DNA of 64,000 nucleotides from JBMOKU01 sp049324315. GTDB lineage: Bacteria; Bacillota; Clostridia; Peptostreptococcales; Thermotaleaceae. Location of the stretch: the NCBI GenBank assembly GCA_049324315.1, contig JBMOKU010000019.1, positions 1-64,000 of the forward strand, given 5' to 3'. Below the pieces are notes generated by a model. That model was given only the letters and a program-made list of their open reading frames with translations, was not told the origin of the DNA and made no database searches. The number at the start of each line of letters is the position of its first letter. Position 1 is the stretch's first letter. This document shows positions 1-8,149 of this stretch, piece by piece. Both the position numbers and the translations under genes were made by a program.

Positions 1-2
1 AA

Positions 3-107
3 GAATTAATATTTGATAGTTTCGTATCCAGCTTCGAAAGTACCAAAATTTATTCCATTATGAAAGACGCTGTGCAAAGCTTCCTTGACAAAGATCAAGT
101 AGCTTAA
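3..107 (+). CDS. C-terminal tail of an unidentified protein (cut by window edge)
   Basis: An open frame enters the window at its left edge and ends at a TAA at 105-107, giving a 34-residue tail that ends in KDQVA. It contains no start codon of its own with a ribosome site. The tail is mildly hydrophobic and alpha-helical in look. Directly after it lies a repeat-rich stretch that truncates the next gene, so a transposase C-terminus is one possibility, but I do not recognise the family. The call rests only on the open frame and is weak. Confidence 0.3.
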   Translation, partial: ELIFDSFVSSFESTKIYSIMKDAVQSFLDKDQVA

Positions 108-185
108 TCAAAACTTGTAAACTGGTGGATAAAACAATCAACTCGAATAAATTCGAAATGAACTTTGATTGAAGTGCCAAAGGTG

Positions 186-310
186 AATGCCAGAGGGAAT
201 GCCAGAGGGACGGGGTAAGTGACACTTCATTTTTAAATATTGTCGATAACTCCGTCCCTTTGTCACCCTTTGTCACCCTTTGTCACCCTCCGTCCCTTTG
301 TCACCCTTTA
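186..310. repeat. Compound tandem/inverted repeat (family D)
   Basis: Two tandem copies of a 12-mer ending CCAGAGGGA run into GGGACGGGGTAAGTGACA. After an AT-rich spacer come three tandem TTTGTCACCC units flanked by two CCGTCCC boxes. The GGGACGG/GTGACA half is the reverse complement of the CCGTCCC/TGTCAC half, so the whole stretch can form a large stem-loop. It resembles the GGGACGG-GTGACA palindromic repeats scattered in clostridial genomes. The downstream peptidase frame is disrupted by it. Confidence 0.6.
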
Positions 311-580
311 AATGTGACAGGAGATTTTTCAATTAGCAGCAGTGATTTTGAAAATGTGATAAAATATGAAGTAAATAACAACAAACCTGGGTCCATATTA
401 TATCATGATGATGATCAATACGGGCTACACTATACAACACTTGTTGGATATGCTTATGATCCTGATAATAACAAATATTACGTAATTCACGATCTATGGA
501 ATACCTTCAACGTTTATAGAAGCTGGAGTTCAGATTATTCAACAGATATTTGGGCAATCTTTAAAGTAAGACCTCAGTAA
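260..580 (+). pseudogene. Truncated C39-like peptidase (C-terminal half)
   Basis: From about 311 onward the frame reads as the second half of a papain-like C39-type peptidase domain. A HYTTLVGYAYD segment carries the expected catalytic His, and a following VIHDLW segment carries the Asp. The N-terminal half with the catalytic Cys and any signal peptide is missing; its place is taken by the TTTGTCACCC tandem repeats, which supply the first residues only by chance. No ribosome site precedes any start. I read this as a broken gene rather than a small functional protein. The next gene follows 18 bp downstream. Confidence 0.55.
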
Positions 581-598
581 TATGAGAAGGGTGGTAAC

Positions 599-1054
599 TT
601 GAAAAAATCTAATGTTATTCAATTTACGATTATCTTTTTCTTTGTAATGATAATATCAGGTTATTATGCCAGTATCTACTACTTTGATGTTATAAAGCCA
701 AATAAAATAGCGAAACAGTACAATATGGATTTGATAGATAATCGATCTGGACCATATTATAAAATTTATTATGGAAAAAAATATGATAAGAATAAAAATT
801 GCTATTTGATCTATGTAAGAAATATTGATAATCCTTACATTGTATATGAAGCAGAAGGAATAACAAAACAGGATGCTATTCATACTGCTGAAACATATGG
901 GTATAATAGTGAACATGTCTTGTTGAGAGTTAATACACAGAGTAAAGTAGATAGCATTAAGGAGCATTTGTCGTGGTGGGTCTATTATGATCGTGTTAAT
1001 GCCAAATATATTGAAATTGATTTTGTATCCGGGAAGGTTACTGCGATCCATTGA
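599..1054 (+). CDS. Hypothetical membrane-anchored protein
   Basis: A 151-residue protein starting at TTG, preceded by AGAAGGGTGG at good spacing. Residues about 8-30 form one strongly hydrophobic segment that can act as an uncleaved signal anchor. The rest is a Tyr- and Asp-rich outside domain with short beta-strand-like repeats (YYKIYYG, YDKNKNCYLIYV). I do not recognise the family. It follows the broken peptidase by 18 bp in the same direction, so the two may once have formed a unit. A rho-independent terminator follows at 1075-1111. Confidence 0.6.
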   Translation: MKKSNVIQFTIIFFFVMIISGYYASIYYFDVIKPNKIAKQYNMDLIDNRSGPYYKIYYGKKYDKNKNCYLIYVRNIDNPYIVYEAEGITKQDAIHTAETYGYNSEHVLLRVNTQSKVDSIKEHLSWWVYYDRVNAKYIEIDFVSGKVTAIH

Positions 1055-1074
1055 TATATGCTGTTTTTCTCATG

Positions 1075-1111
1075 AAAAATGCTGGCGGGTAAAGAACCGT
1101 CAGCATTTTTT
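1075..1111 (+). terminator. Rho-independent terminator
   Basis: AAAAATGCTG pairs with CAGCATTTTT around a short loop and is followed by a T-run. It ends the 599-1054 transcription unit. Confidence 0.75.
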
Positions 1112-1150
1112 CATATTTGATAAATATAAGTCACACACAATACGTTACAT

Positions 1151-1257
1151 CCGCTTCGCCACGGGGACGGTTCCATCAATTTCCCTTCTAGAAGCAACGG
1201 ACGCGCAATGCGCGCCCCTACAGGAAACCCTCAAACCGTCCCCATGGCTCCGCTGCA
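1151..1257. repeat. Family A repeat, nested/rearranged copy
   Basis: The outer parts match the central section of the family A element (CCACGGGGACGGTTCCATC on the left, ACCGTCCCCATGGCTCCGC on the right). They are interrupted by a GGACGCGCAATGCGCGCCCCTAC block, which is the terminal inverted repeat of the same family. This looks like one element inserted into, or recombined with, another. Compare 14473-14655 and 59767-59931. Confidence 0.7.
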
Positions 1258-1304
1258 TTGTGACTGGCTGTAATATACAAAGTGCTATTTATATATTTGT
1301 CTTC

Positions 1305-2438
1305 CTAATCCAATCTCTTCTGGAACCTAACCACCGCTATAGATATTAACATCACTGTAAATATCAATAAGGGAATTATTTGGTTATAAAGTACCCCTAC
1401 GCCAACACCCTTTAGAACGATCCCCCGCACGATTTTCAAATAATAGGTCAGGGGCATCAAATATCCTAAATAATAAATAAGCTTTGGCATGGCTTCTCTC
1501 GGAAAAACAAAGCCTGATAGAAGAACACTGGGCAGCAGCAGCAGCAGGGCCGTTTGCATGGCCTGAAGCTGTGTCTTGGCAACGGTGGATATAATCATGC
1601 CCATGGCCAAGGCACAAATAATGAAGCATGCAGATAGCACCAAAAGCAGAAGCATATTGCCGCTGACCTCCATGTGGAATATGGTCATGGCCAGAATCAT
1701 TACTAAGGCAAAATCAAAGCATCCTATCAGAATATAGGGTACCAGCTTTCCCAAAATCAGTTCAATGGGCCGAATGGGCGTTATGATCAACTGCTCAAGG
1801 GTACCCCTTTCCCGTTCTCTCACAAGGGAAAAAGCCGTAAGAATGATGGTTATGTTTTGTATAACCAAACCGATCAATCCGGGAATCGTGAACTTTATAC
1901 TTTCCATTTCAGGATTGTACAAAACCCGGGAAGCTGCTGTCACTTCACCAGCTCCTGTTTGAAGCATTCCCTTTTTTAAGAGCTGCGTTTGTCTTATCTT
2001 GACAGAAAAATTATTGGTTACCATCATAGAGCTTGAAAAGGCTGTTTGCGCTACTAGAGAGTCAGTTCCGTCGATCAGAAACTGTATCTCCGGGTTTTTT
2101 CCTTTCTTAATCTCCCTTTCAAAATCCGGTGGAATAATCATGCCCACCTTTGCAGTACCTTTATCGATCATCTCGATGATTTCCTTATCGCTGGACACAT
2201 AGTATTGGTCGATAAAGTAATCGGTATTTTTAAGCTTTTGGATAAATTCCCGACTGGCCGCGCTTTTATCTTGATCAAAAACAGCCATCTCAACGTTATC
2301 AATATCCAGCTTCACCGCAAATCCGAATAGAAAGAGCATCATCACCGGCGCAACCAGGGCAAGCACCATACTGGCTTTATCCCTTCGGATGTGAATAAAT
2401 TCTTTGACGACAATGGATAGAAATCTCTGAAAACTCAT
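1305..2438 (-). CDS. ABC-2 type transporter permease
   Basis: A 377-residue integral membrane subunit of an ABC-2 exporter of the YhhJ/YbhR class. It has one N-terminal membrane helix (about residues 24-44), a long extracytoplasmic domain (about 45-175) and five further helices in the C-terminal half. The RERERGTLEQL segment near residue 210 is typical of the cytoplasmic coupling region. The start is supported by AGAGGTGG. It lies 10 bp after the ATPase gene and is the last gene of a four-gene unit with HlyD-like and TetR proteins. That context indicates export of a drug, lipid or other small amphiphile; the substrate is unknown. Normally two permeases or a homodimer form the channel, and only one is encoded here. 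Confidence 0.88.
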   Translation of the reverse strand: MSFQRFLSIVVKEFIHIRRDKASMVLALVAPVMMLFLFGFAVKLDIDNVEMAVFDQDKSAASREFIQKLKNTDYFIDQYYVSSDKEIIEMIDKGTAKVGMIIPPDFEREIKKGKNPEIQFLIDGTDSLVAQTAFSSSMMVTNNFSVKIRQTQLLKKGMLQTGAGEVTAASRVLYNPEMESIKFTIPGLIGLVIQNITIILTAFSLVRERERGTLEQLIITPIRPIELILGKLVPYILIGCFDFALVMILAMTIFHMEVSGNMLLLLVLSACFIICALAMGMIISTVAKTQLQAMQTALLLLLPSVLLSGFVFPREAMPKLIYYLGYLMPLTYYLKIVRGIVLKGVGVGVLYNQIIPLLIFTVMLISIAVVRFQKRLD

Positions 2439-2448
2439 GAAGCCACCT

Positions 2449-3225
2449 CTATTCTATGTGGTCTCTCATTTCCATGAAAGACCCTCGCACTTTAATATCA
2501 CTTACCTTTTCCACAAGGGATATAAATATTTCTTCGATGCTTTTTTCCGGATCTTCCTTTTTAATTTCTTCAACCGTCCCTAAGGTAATCAATTTTCCAC
2601 GATAAATAAAACCGAGGATGTCACAGCTTTCGGCTTCATCCATATAGTGGGTTGTCACCAGAATGGTTATTCCCGTATTGGCTAACGTATGGATAACTTC
2701 CCAGAATATTCTTCTTGAAACAGGGTCTACCCCGGCGGTAGGCTCATCCAATATCAGCAGTTTCGGTCTGTGCAGCAGAGAACATGCCAGCGCCAATCGC
2801 TGCTTCCAACCACCGGATAATACACCGGCAATGGTATTTTCCCTTCCCCGCAGCCCGCACAGATCAAGAATTTCTTCAATTCTGGCTTTTTTCTCTCCAT
2901 TGGAAATGGAATAAATAGACGCAAAGAAATTCAAATTCTCCAATATGGTCAAATCTTCATACAGACCAAATTTTTGGGACATATACCCTATATTTTGTTT
3001 TATTTTTTCTGCATCCTTTACAATATCATAGCCCAATACCGTTCCACTTCCTGAGGTGGGCGTCAAAACACCACAGAGCATCCTTATGGTCGTGGATTTC
3101 CCTGACCCGTTCGGTCCTAAAAAACCGAAAATCTTGCCGGATGGAATGTCAAAGCTGATATCTTCAACAGCTGTAAAATCGCCAAATTGCTTTCTGATGT
3201 TTTTGATTTGAATCGCATAGTCCAT
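2449..3225 (-). CDS. ABC transporter ATP-binding protein
   Basis: The ATPase that drives the neighbouring ABC-2 permease. Walker A GPNGSGKST lies at about residues 37-45, the signature LSGGWKQR near 135, and Walker B LLILDEPTAG follows, with a switch His in VTTHYMDEAE. The chosen ATG at 3225 has AGGTGA just upstream. A GTG at 3234 overlaps the stop of the preceding gene (GTGA) and could also be used. At about 258 residues it is slightly longer than a bare ATPase domain, with a short C-terminal extension ending in MEMRDHIE. Tight overlap with the HlyD gene implies translational coupling. Confidence 0.9.
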   Translation of the reverse strand: MDYAIQIKNIRKQFGDFTAVEDISFDIPSGKIFGFLGPNGSGKSTTIRMLCGVLTPTSGSGTVLGYDIVKDAEKIKQNIGYMSQKFGLYEDLTILENLNFFASIYSISNGEKKARIEEILDLCGLRGRENTIAGVLSGGWKQRLALACSLLHRPKLLILDEPTAGVDPVSRRIFWEVIHTLANTGITILVTTHYMDEAESCDILGFIYRGKLITLGTVEEIKKEDPEKSIEEIFISLVEKVSDIKVRGSFMEMRDHIE

Positions 3226-3230
3226 CCTGA

Positions 3231-4232
3231 TCACCTACTTATATCCACATCAAGTATCATGCCGGGATTTAGAAATTCTACGCCTTCTGTTATTTTCACC
3301 TTAACCTCATGAACGCGATTGTGGCGGTCTTCCTTTGTGGTTACATTTGAAGGGGTAAATTCACTTTGCGGTGCTATGAAAATAATCTTTCCCTTTATAG
3401 TATTTTCCGTAACTATATCTGAAAACAATGTGACTTCCTGTCCCATCGTGACCAAGTTCAACTCTTTTTCCGGGATATATATTTTTACCCATAGATCCTT
3501 TGTATCGATCAACGTCACCACAGGAGCCCCGACAGGCAGCACCTCTCCTTTTTGGAAGTTCTTATATAAGATGATACCATCCGCTTGAGCTTTTAAAGAA
3601 GCTTTCTCTTGCTGTATCTTCGTTTGTTCATAGGCATACTTGGACTGATCAACATTATATTCATTGGCCTTGATGATATCTTCCCTTGTTCCCTTCTCCA
3701 ATAAGGTAAGTTTGGATTTCGCCGTATTCAAGTTCTCCTGAGCGCTCTTCACACTGTTGTCCCCTTGTTTCAACAGCAGTTCTGTATCTTTTAGCTGCTG
3801 CTCTGGCACTGCCCCCTGCTCATATAGGGCTTTGGTTTTTTGATAATTATCCAGACGAAGTTCATAGGTATCTACTGCCAATTCATATGCTGATTGGGCC
3901 GCGCTTAACTGCTGCTGTGCCATGTCAATTTCCTCTTCTCTAGAGCCTTTCTTTACATCCTTCAATTGTGCCTCTTGTCCCATATATGCGGCTTCTTTTT
4001 GCAAAACATTCAGATTCAACGTTGCATCATCCAGTAAAGCAACACGCTGCCCTTCCTTCACCAGATCACCTTCCTCAACATAGATCTCTTTAATGAAACC
4101 GCCGATTTCCGAGGAAATATCGTATTGGGTAGCCTCTACCGTTCCGGTATAACGAAGATTATCATCGGCACTGCTGGTACATCCGGTAAACAAAATCATC
4201 ACAGCAAATACAATGAAAAGCATTTTTTTCAT
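3231..4232 (-). CDS. HlyD/MFP-family efflux adaptor lipoprotein
   Basis: A 333-residue periplasmic-adaptor-like subunit. It starts with a lipoprotein signal (MKKMLFIVFAVMILFTGC, lipobox FTGC), so it is anchored outside the membrane of this presumably Gram-positive cell. A split biotinyl/lipoyl-like hairpin (EIGGFIKEIYVEEGDLVKEG and later ADGIILYKNFQKGEVL) flanks a long coiled-coil of about 110 residues rich in Gln, Glu and Ala. A beta-barrel with a VKIYIPEKELNLV motif follows. It is the YbhG-like partner of the ABC genes downstream and is preceded by the tetR gene by 19 bp. The strong AGGAGGG ribosome site fixes the start. Confidence 0.88.
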   Translation of the reverse strand: MKKMLFIVFAVMILFTGCTSSADDNLRYTGTVEATQYDISSEIGGFIKEIYVEEGDLVKEGQRVALLDDATLNLNVLQKEAAYMGQEAQLKDVKKGSREEEIDMAQQQLSAAQSAYELAVDTYELRLDNYQKTKALYEQGAVPEQQLKDTELLLKQGDNSVKSAQENLNTAKSKLTLLEKGTREDIIKANEYNVDQSKYAYEQTKIQQEKASLKAQADGIILYKNFQKGEVLPVGAPVVTLIDTKDLWVKIYIPEKELNLVTMGQEVTLFSDIVTENTIKGKIIFIAPQSEFTPSNVTTKEDRHNRVHEVKVKITEGVEFLNPGMILDVDISR

Positions 4233-4251
4233 GTCAATTCCCTCCTATGTC

Positions 4252-4863
4252 TCACGCTTTACAAATTCCGGTAAGCAAGATATCTGCAATTTGTTCGATA
4301 ACTTCCCTGCGGCTCATTATCTTTTCGTCCATTACTCCAGTTTTTATAGCAAGCAAATTTGACCCCAGGGCTCCCATCAACATTATGGTAATCACCCCGG
4401 AATTGTAATTTTTAAATCGCCCTTGTTTTATCCCCTCCTCAAAGAAACGATCAACCATCTGCTTGATAGGAGGAACGATTTTTTTAAAGAATAGTTGCTG
4501 AATGTCTTGGTGATATTGGGCTTCTGTCATGACTACCTTGATTAGGGGCCAGTTCTTCTCAATGAGGTTCAGCCGATTTTCTATAAAAGCTACGATCGTT
4601 TCCCGATCACTTTTACCGTTATGGTCTCGAAAGATTTCATCCAAACCGCTCCCAATGATGTTTGGAGCCACCGTCTCAATCACCTTATATAATATCTTAT
4701 GAAGCAGGTCTTTCTTCTTAGGAAAGTAGCGAAAGATCGTACCTTCCGCAATACCGGCATTTTGTGCAATTTCCTTTGTTGTCGTACCGCTGTATCCTTT
4801 CTGAGAGAAGATTTCTACTGCCGACTGGATAATCTTCTCTTCCGTTGTTAATGGCTTATCCAT
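4252..4863 (-). CDS. TetR-family transcriptional repressor
   Basis: A 203-residue regulator with an N-terminal TetR helix-turn-helix (about residues 10-56, including GYSGTTTKEIAQNAGIAEGTIFRYF) and a divergent ligand-binding C-terminal domain rich in hydrophobics. It is the first gene of the efflux operon, and its own promoter carries a palindrome overlapping the start region (4880-4893), so autorepression relieved by the exported ligand is the likely control. Two ATGs are adjacent; the second has the better spacing to GGAGGTG. Confidence 0.9.
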   Translation of the reverse strand: MDKPLTTEEKIIQSAVEIFSQKGYSGTTTKEIAQNAGIAEGTIFRYFPKKKDLLHKILYKVIETVAPNIIGSGLDEIFRDHNGKSDRETIVAFIENRLNLIEKNWPLIKVVMTEAQYHQDIQQLFFKKIVPPIKQMVDRFFEEGIKQGRFKNYNSGVITIMLMGALGSNLLAIKTGVMDEKIMSRREVIEQIADILLTGICKA

Positions 4864-4879
4864 CATGACACCTCCATAA

Positions 4880-4893
4880 TGAGTGATTACTCA
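4880..4893. promoter_or_regulatory. Palindromic operator of the efflux operon
   Basis: TGAGT-GATT-ACTCA is an inverted repeat placed just downstream of the -10 box and upstream of the tetR ribosome site. Its position over the transcription start, next to a tetR gene, is what an autoregulatory TetR operator looks like. Confidence 0.65.
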
Positions 4894-4896
4894 CTT

Positions 4897-4925
4897 ATTA
4901 TACACCCATGTTCATCCAAATTCAA
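4897..4925 (-). promoter_or_regulatory. Sigma-A promoter of the efflux operon
   Basis: Read on the minus strand: -35 TTGAAT (4920-4925), a 17-bp spacer and a consensus -10 TATAAT (4897-4902). It directs transcription into tetR, hlyD and the ABC genes. Confidence 0.75.
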
Positions 4926-4931
4926 CATCCT

Positions 4932-4970
4932 AAAACAAAAAAACCCCATTGATTGATTCAATAAGGTTTT
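4932..4970 (-). terminator. Rho-independent terminator
   Basis: A stem of AAAACC-TTATTGA against TCAAT-GGGGTTTT followed by a T-run on the minus strand, 13 bp after the GGDEF gene stop. It separates that gene from the efflux promoter. Confidence 0.7.
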
Positions 4971-4982
4971 CACATATATTTG

Positions 4983-6074
4983 TTATTCAATGATATAATT
5001 GCTGCACCAACTGGCTTTACACTTTTTCTTGACTCTACCTGCCGCTTCTGCCAGCTCTCCCACAGTGTCGAAAGCGTGATGCTTATTGTTTATGACCGCT
5101 ATAGAAATACTCATGATTGGAAATTTTTCCACAACACCGTGCCGATTTTCTGCAAAGATAAATCCGTTTTTCCTATCTAGCTCTGTATAATATTCAAGTA
5201 TCCTTCGATCGAATTTCTCAATGATCGCCTCACAAAGCTTTTCTACATGGGCATCTTGAATGACAGCCACAAAATCGTCCCCACCCACATGGCCTAAAAA
5301 TTCATCTCCATAGCCTAAAGCCTGCATCCGCTGTTCGATAACCTCCGCCGTCATCTCTATGACCTTATCTCCATTATCAAAACCATAGACGTCATTATAG
5401 GGTTTAAAATTATCCAGATCAAAATACAAAACAGCATAAGGGGCATGTTTGGTAATTACATTGGTTATTTCTTTTTCGATTAAAATATTCCCGGGCAATC
5501 CTGTAAGGGGATTGGAAAACTTTGCCCTGTTTAACTGGATTTCCGTGGTCTTCTGAAGCAGGTCCTTAACCGTCACGATTCCATGATATTTCCCTTTTTG
5601 GGTTACGATAATGTAATCATACAAGCTATCTTTGTCTCGCTGCATAGCCAGCTCCGATACTCTATCCAATGGTGTTTGATAATCTACAATAAGCGGCTGC
5701 TTGTCCATAATTCGATCAATGGAGCGTTTAATATATATAACGTATCCATACTGCTGACCGAGGTTTTTAAAAAAGTTATGCTTCATGATCAAGCCCACCG
5801 GCTTATCCTCCTCAATAACCGGCAACCCCTGTATTTCTACACTGCTTTCAAACATTTCATATACTTCTTTGCCTAATGTTTCTGAGGATATAGCTGGAAG
5901 AAAGCGACTGATTTCACCAATCATGGTAGTTGTTATATTGCTTAATTTACTCCTATGAAAGGAAAGGTTTTTCTCCAAACGAATACACTCGGACATATTT
6001 TCCGCATTTTTATTACCAATGATTTCCTTTAATTCCTTTTTTGCTGAGATCATATCATTTTGGACTTTTCCCAC
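4983..6074 (-). CDS. CBS-domain / GGDEF-domain signalling protein
   Basis: A soluble 363-residue protein. After an N-terminal helical segment come two CBS repeats (about residues 60-190; GLPVIEEDKPVGLI and YHGIVTVKDLL), then a GGDEF domain that opens with NPLTGLPGN and continues FDLDNFKPYND. The signature is GGDDF rather than GGDEF, and I see no RxxD inhibitory site just before it. Diguanylate cyclase activity is therefore possible but not certain. CBS pairs usually bind adenine nucleotides, so nucleotide-controlled c-di-GMP signalling is the inference. The GTG at 6074 has GGAG eight bases upstream and is preferred over the GTG at 6083. It appears monocistronic. Confidence 0.82.
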   Translation of the reverse strand: MGKVQNDMISAKKELKEIIGNKNAENMSECIRLEKNLSFHRSKLSNITTTMIGEISRFLPAISSETLGKEVYEMFESSVEIQGLPVIEEDKPVGLIMKHNFFKNLGQQYGYVIYIKRSIDRIMDKQPLIVDYQTPLDRVSELAMQRDKDSLYDYIIVTQKGKYHGIVTVKDLLQKTTEIQLNRAKFSNPLTGLPGNILIEKEITNVITKHAPYAVLYFDLDNFKPYNDVYGFDNGDKVIEMTAEVIEQRMQALGYGDEFLGHVGGDDFVAVIQDAHVEKLCEAIIEKFDRRILEYYTELDRKNGFIFAENRHGVVEKFPIMSISIAVINNKHHAFDTVGELAEAAGRVKKKCKASWCSNYIIE

Positions 6075-6181
6075 AAATACCACTCCACATACACTTTACA
6101 AAGGATTGATAGTAAAATCATTATAATTTTATTATAACGAAAACCTTTGGTTGTGATGTTATCTTTGTGTTAATTTTCCAG

Positions 6182-7882
6182 CTACTCAAATAGCATATCT
6201 TCATATTTTTTCCCTTCCTTTATCATCTGTTGAAGGACTGCCCAAACCTTCGGGTCTTCAAATTTCCTTCTCCAAGCTGCAGTCCCGGCCAGGTCGTATT
6301 GGTCTACCATATCTGCCTTTAGAGCTACGGATTTTGAATCCTCCAACCAAACCTTGAAGGTACTGCCTTCTTCAACATATTCTGCATAAAACTGTCCTGC
6401 GTCTTCATTCCATATTGCCTCGGTTCCTTTTTCAGACACCAGCTCCCAAGCTTTCGTCATGGAAACAGCTTGAGATTTAACCTTACGTTTGCCATCCTTA
6501 TCCAAATATTCTTCCCAAATCCTTGTATAGAAGGGTATCCCCAACAGTATTTTTTCTTTGGGAATCGACTCCATGCTTCTTTGGATTCCTTTTTCCACCC
6601 AACTGATGGACGCCACCGAACCGCTGACAGGACTGCTTCCCCAGTGTTCATCATAGGTCATAACCGCCATGTAATCCACATGCTGTGATAGGGCCTTTCG
6701 ATCATAAACCTTTGACCAGTTCTCACTGGAAGACGGAACCGTAACATCCATTGATAAAATTAGATTTTGTTTTTTTGTTTTTTCTCTCAATTCCTTTACA
6801 AATTGTACAAGCTTGTCTTTATCTGCATAGTTTACGTTTTCAAAGTCAATATTGATTCCATCTAAATTGTATAAATCAGCATATAAAACCAGCTGGCCGA
6901 TGACTTTTCGTTTCAACGTCTCATCACTTAGTATTTTAGAAGTTAACGCTGGATTAAAGCTGTTGTCAACCAAACCCCATACCTTATATCCCTTATCGTG
7001 GGCTTGCTGAACGTACTGTGGATCCCCATTGTTTATGATGTTTCCATCTTCGTCATCTATATGAAACCATGTAGGTACAATAACATCAAGCCCTTCCAGA
7101 GCTAGCTCTTCACTCAAGTCTGGCGACTTTTCGTAGACATACTCCCAAGCAAGACTTATCTTATCATCACCTATCTTCCACGCTTCACGCCCTTGATTAA
7201 TCGGTTGAGATTGTATCAACCTTTCTTCAATGATCTTTGCGTCTTTTTTTGCAACAAAACCTATAACCCCTTCTGAAGTTCTAACCTTATATTTCCCATC
7301 AATCTCTCCTAGTACATTCATTTTATCTCCTAATTTTAATGCAACATCATAATCGTCATCCATGTTTTCTTCAGGCTGCAGCTTCACACGGTTTTTCACG
7401 ATCTCACCAATCATCATTTTTTCGCCCATTTTATCAATAACAATACGATTTGTTTCATGATAATAGGCTCCTTGTATGCCCATGATTTTTCCCATCACAT
7501 CCAAAGGTAGGTAGGGTTTGCCTTCTATTATTTTCGTTGGAATATTTATTGTAACCCTATTTTCCTTGATATAACGGGTTAACTCCTCATTTTCCAAGTA
7601 AAAGGGCTTGTCCTCCAGTTGAATAAATACTCTTTTCCCTGTTTCATCCAGGATCATATTGCTGTCTAACTGCTGTTTAACTGTTTCATAGGGGATGTAT
7701 ACACCCTCCTCCTCAATAACGGCATAATGAGGGTCCGCCAGTTTCATATCTCCTATCACAATAGCAGTCTCTCCCTCCACAGAGGCTGATGCTTTATCCT
7801 TTTTAAATTCCAGTACACCTATTAATATCCCCATCATAAGTCCCATTATAATGATCATGGAAACCGCAATTTTTTTCTTCAC
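6182..7882 (-). CDS. GH18-family glycosyl hydrolase with copper-amine-oxidase-like N-terminus
   Basis: A 566-residue exported or membrane-anchored protein. It has a signal-anchor helix at the N-terminus (KKKIAVSMIIIMGLMMGILIG), a copper amine oxidase N-terminal-like wall-binding domain (about 50-150), a small SH3-like section (about 160-215), and a GH18 TIM barrel (about 240-560). The catalytic motif reads DGINIDFE, with the acid/base Glu intact. The barrel resembles YaaH/YdhD-type spore or wall glycosidases, so cleavage of peptidoglycan or chitin-like glycans outside the cell is likely. The GTG at 7882 is chosen because GGGGG lies seven bases upstream; longer frames lack a ribosome site. Confidence 0.85.
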   Translation of the reverse strand: MKKKIAVSMIIIMGLMMGILIGVLEFKKDKASASVEGETAIVIGDMKLADPHYAVIEEEGVYIPYETVKQQLDSNMILDETGKRVFIQLEDKPFYLENEELTRYIKENRVTINIPTKIIEGKPYLPLDVMGKIMGIQGAYYHETNRIVIDKMGEKMMIGEIVKNRVKLQPEENMDDDYDVALKLGDKMNVLGEIDGKYKVRTSEGVIGFVAKKDAKIIEERLIQSQPINQGREAWKIGDDKISLAWEYVYEKSPDLSEELALEGLDVIVPTWFHIDDEDGNIINNGDPQYVQQAHDKGYKVWGLVDNSFNPALTSKILSDETLKRKVIGQLVLYADLYNLDGINIDFENVNYADKDKLVQFVKELREKTKKQNLILSMDVTVPSSSENWSKVYDRKALSQHVDYMAVMTYDEHWGSSPVSGSVASISWVEKGIQRSMESIPKEKILLGIPFYTRIWEEYLDKDGKRKVKSQAVSMTKAWELVSEKGTEAIWNEDAGQFYAEYVEEGSTFKVWLEDSKSVALKADMVDQYDLAGTAAWRRKFEDPKVWAVLQQMIKEGKKYEDMLFE

Positions 7883-8042
7883 TTGCCTTCCCCCTTTCAG
7901 TCTGCACGTAAAATATCTATCACAGTACATTAGGAATTATATACCATTCTCATAACTGTTTTTTGCGTTTAACTCCTATTATACATGGTTCATATATAAT
8001 AATCAAAACATTTGTTCTGGTAATTATATCTATCATAAAACA

Positions 8043-8070
8043 GGCGGACGCCCACTGGGCGCCCCTACAA
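8043..8070. repeat. Family A repeat, solo end
   Basis: GGACGCCCACTGGGCGCCCCTACA matches one end of the family A element. The flank after it (CATGTTATCTGCAAAAGTTT) also matches the flank of the 48467-48598 copy, so a larger ancestral unit is implied. It lies between the GH18 gene and the transporter terminator. Confidence 0.6.
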
Positions 8071-8120
8071 CCATGTTATCTGCAAAAGTTTGGCGTAAGT
8101 TGTTTCCTCAAATACGAGAG

Positions 8121-8149
8121 AAAAACCTCTTTCTCTGCGAGAAAGAGGT
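8121..8149 (-). terminator. Rho-independent terminator of the chromate-family operon
   Basis: ACCTCTTTCTC pairs with GAGAAAGAGGT across a three-base loop, with TTTTTC after it on the minus strand. It abuts the stop codon of the second transporter gene. Confidence 0.8.

Noticed and set aside
987..1349. Plus-strand frame of 120 residues across the family A repeat
   Set aside because: It overlaps the end of the 599-1054 gene and the repeat, has no ribosome site and no family-like sequence.
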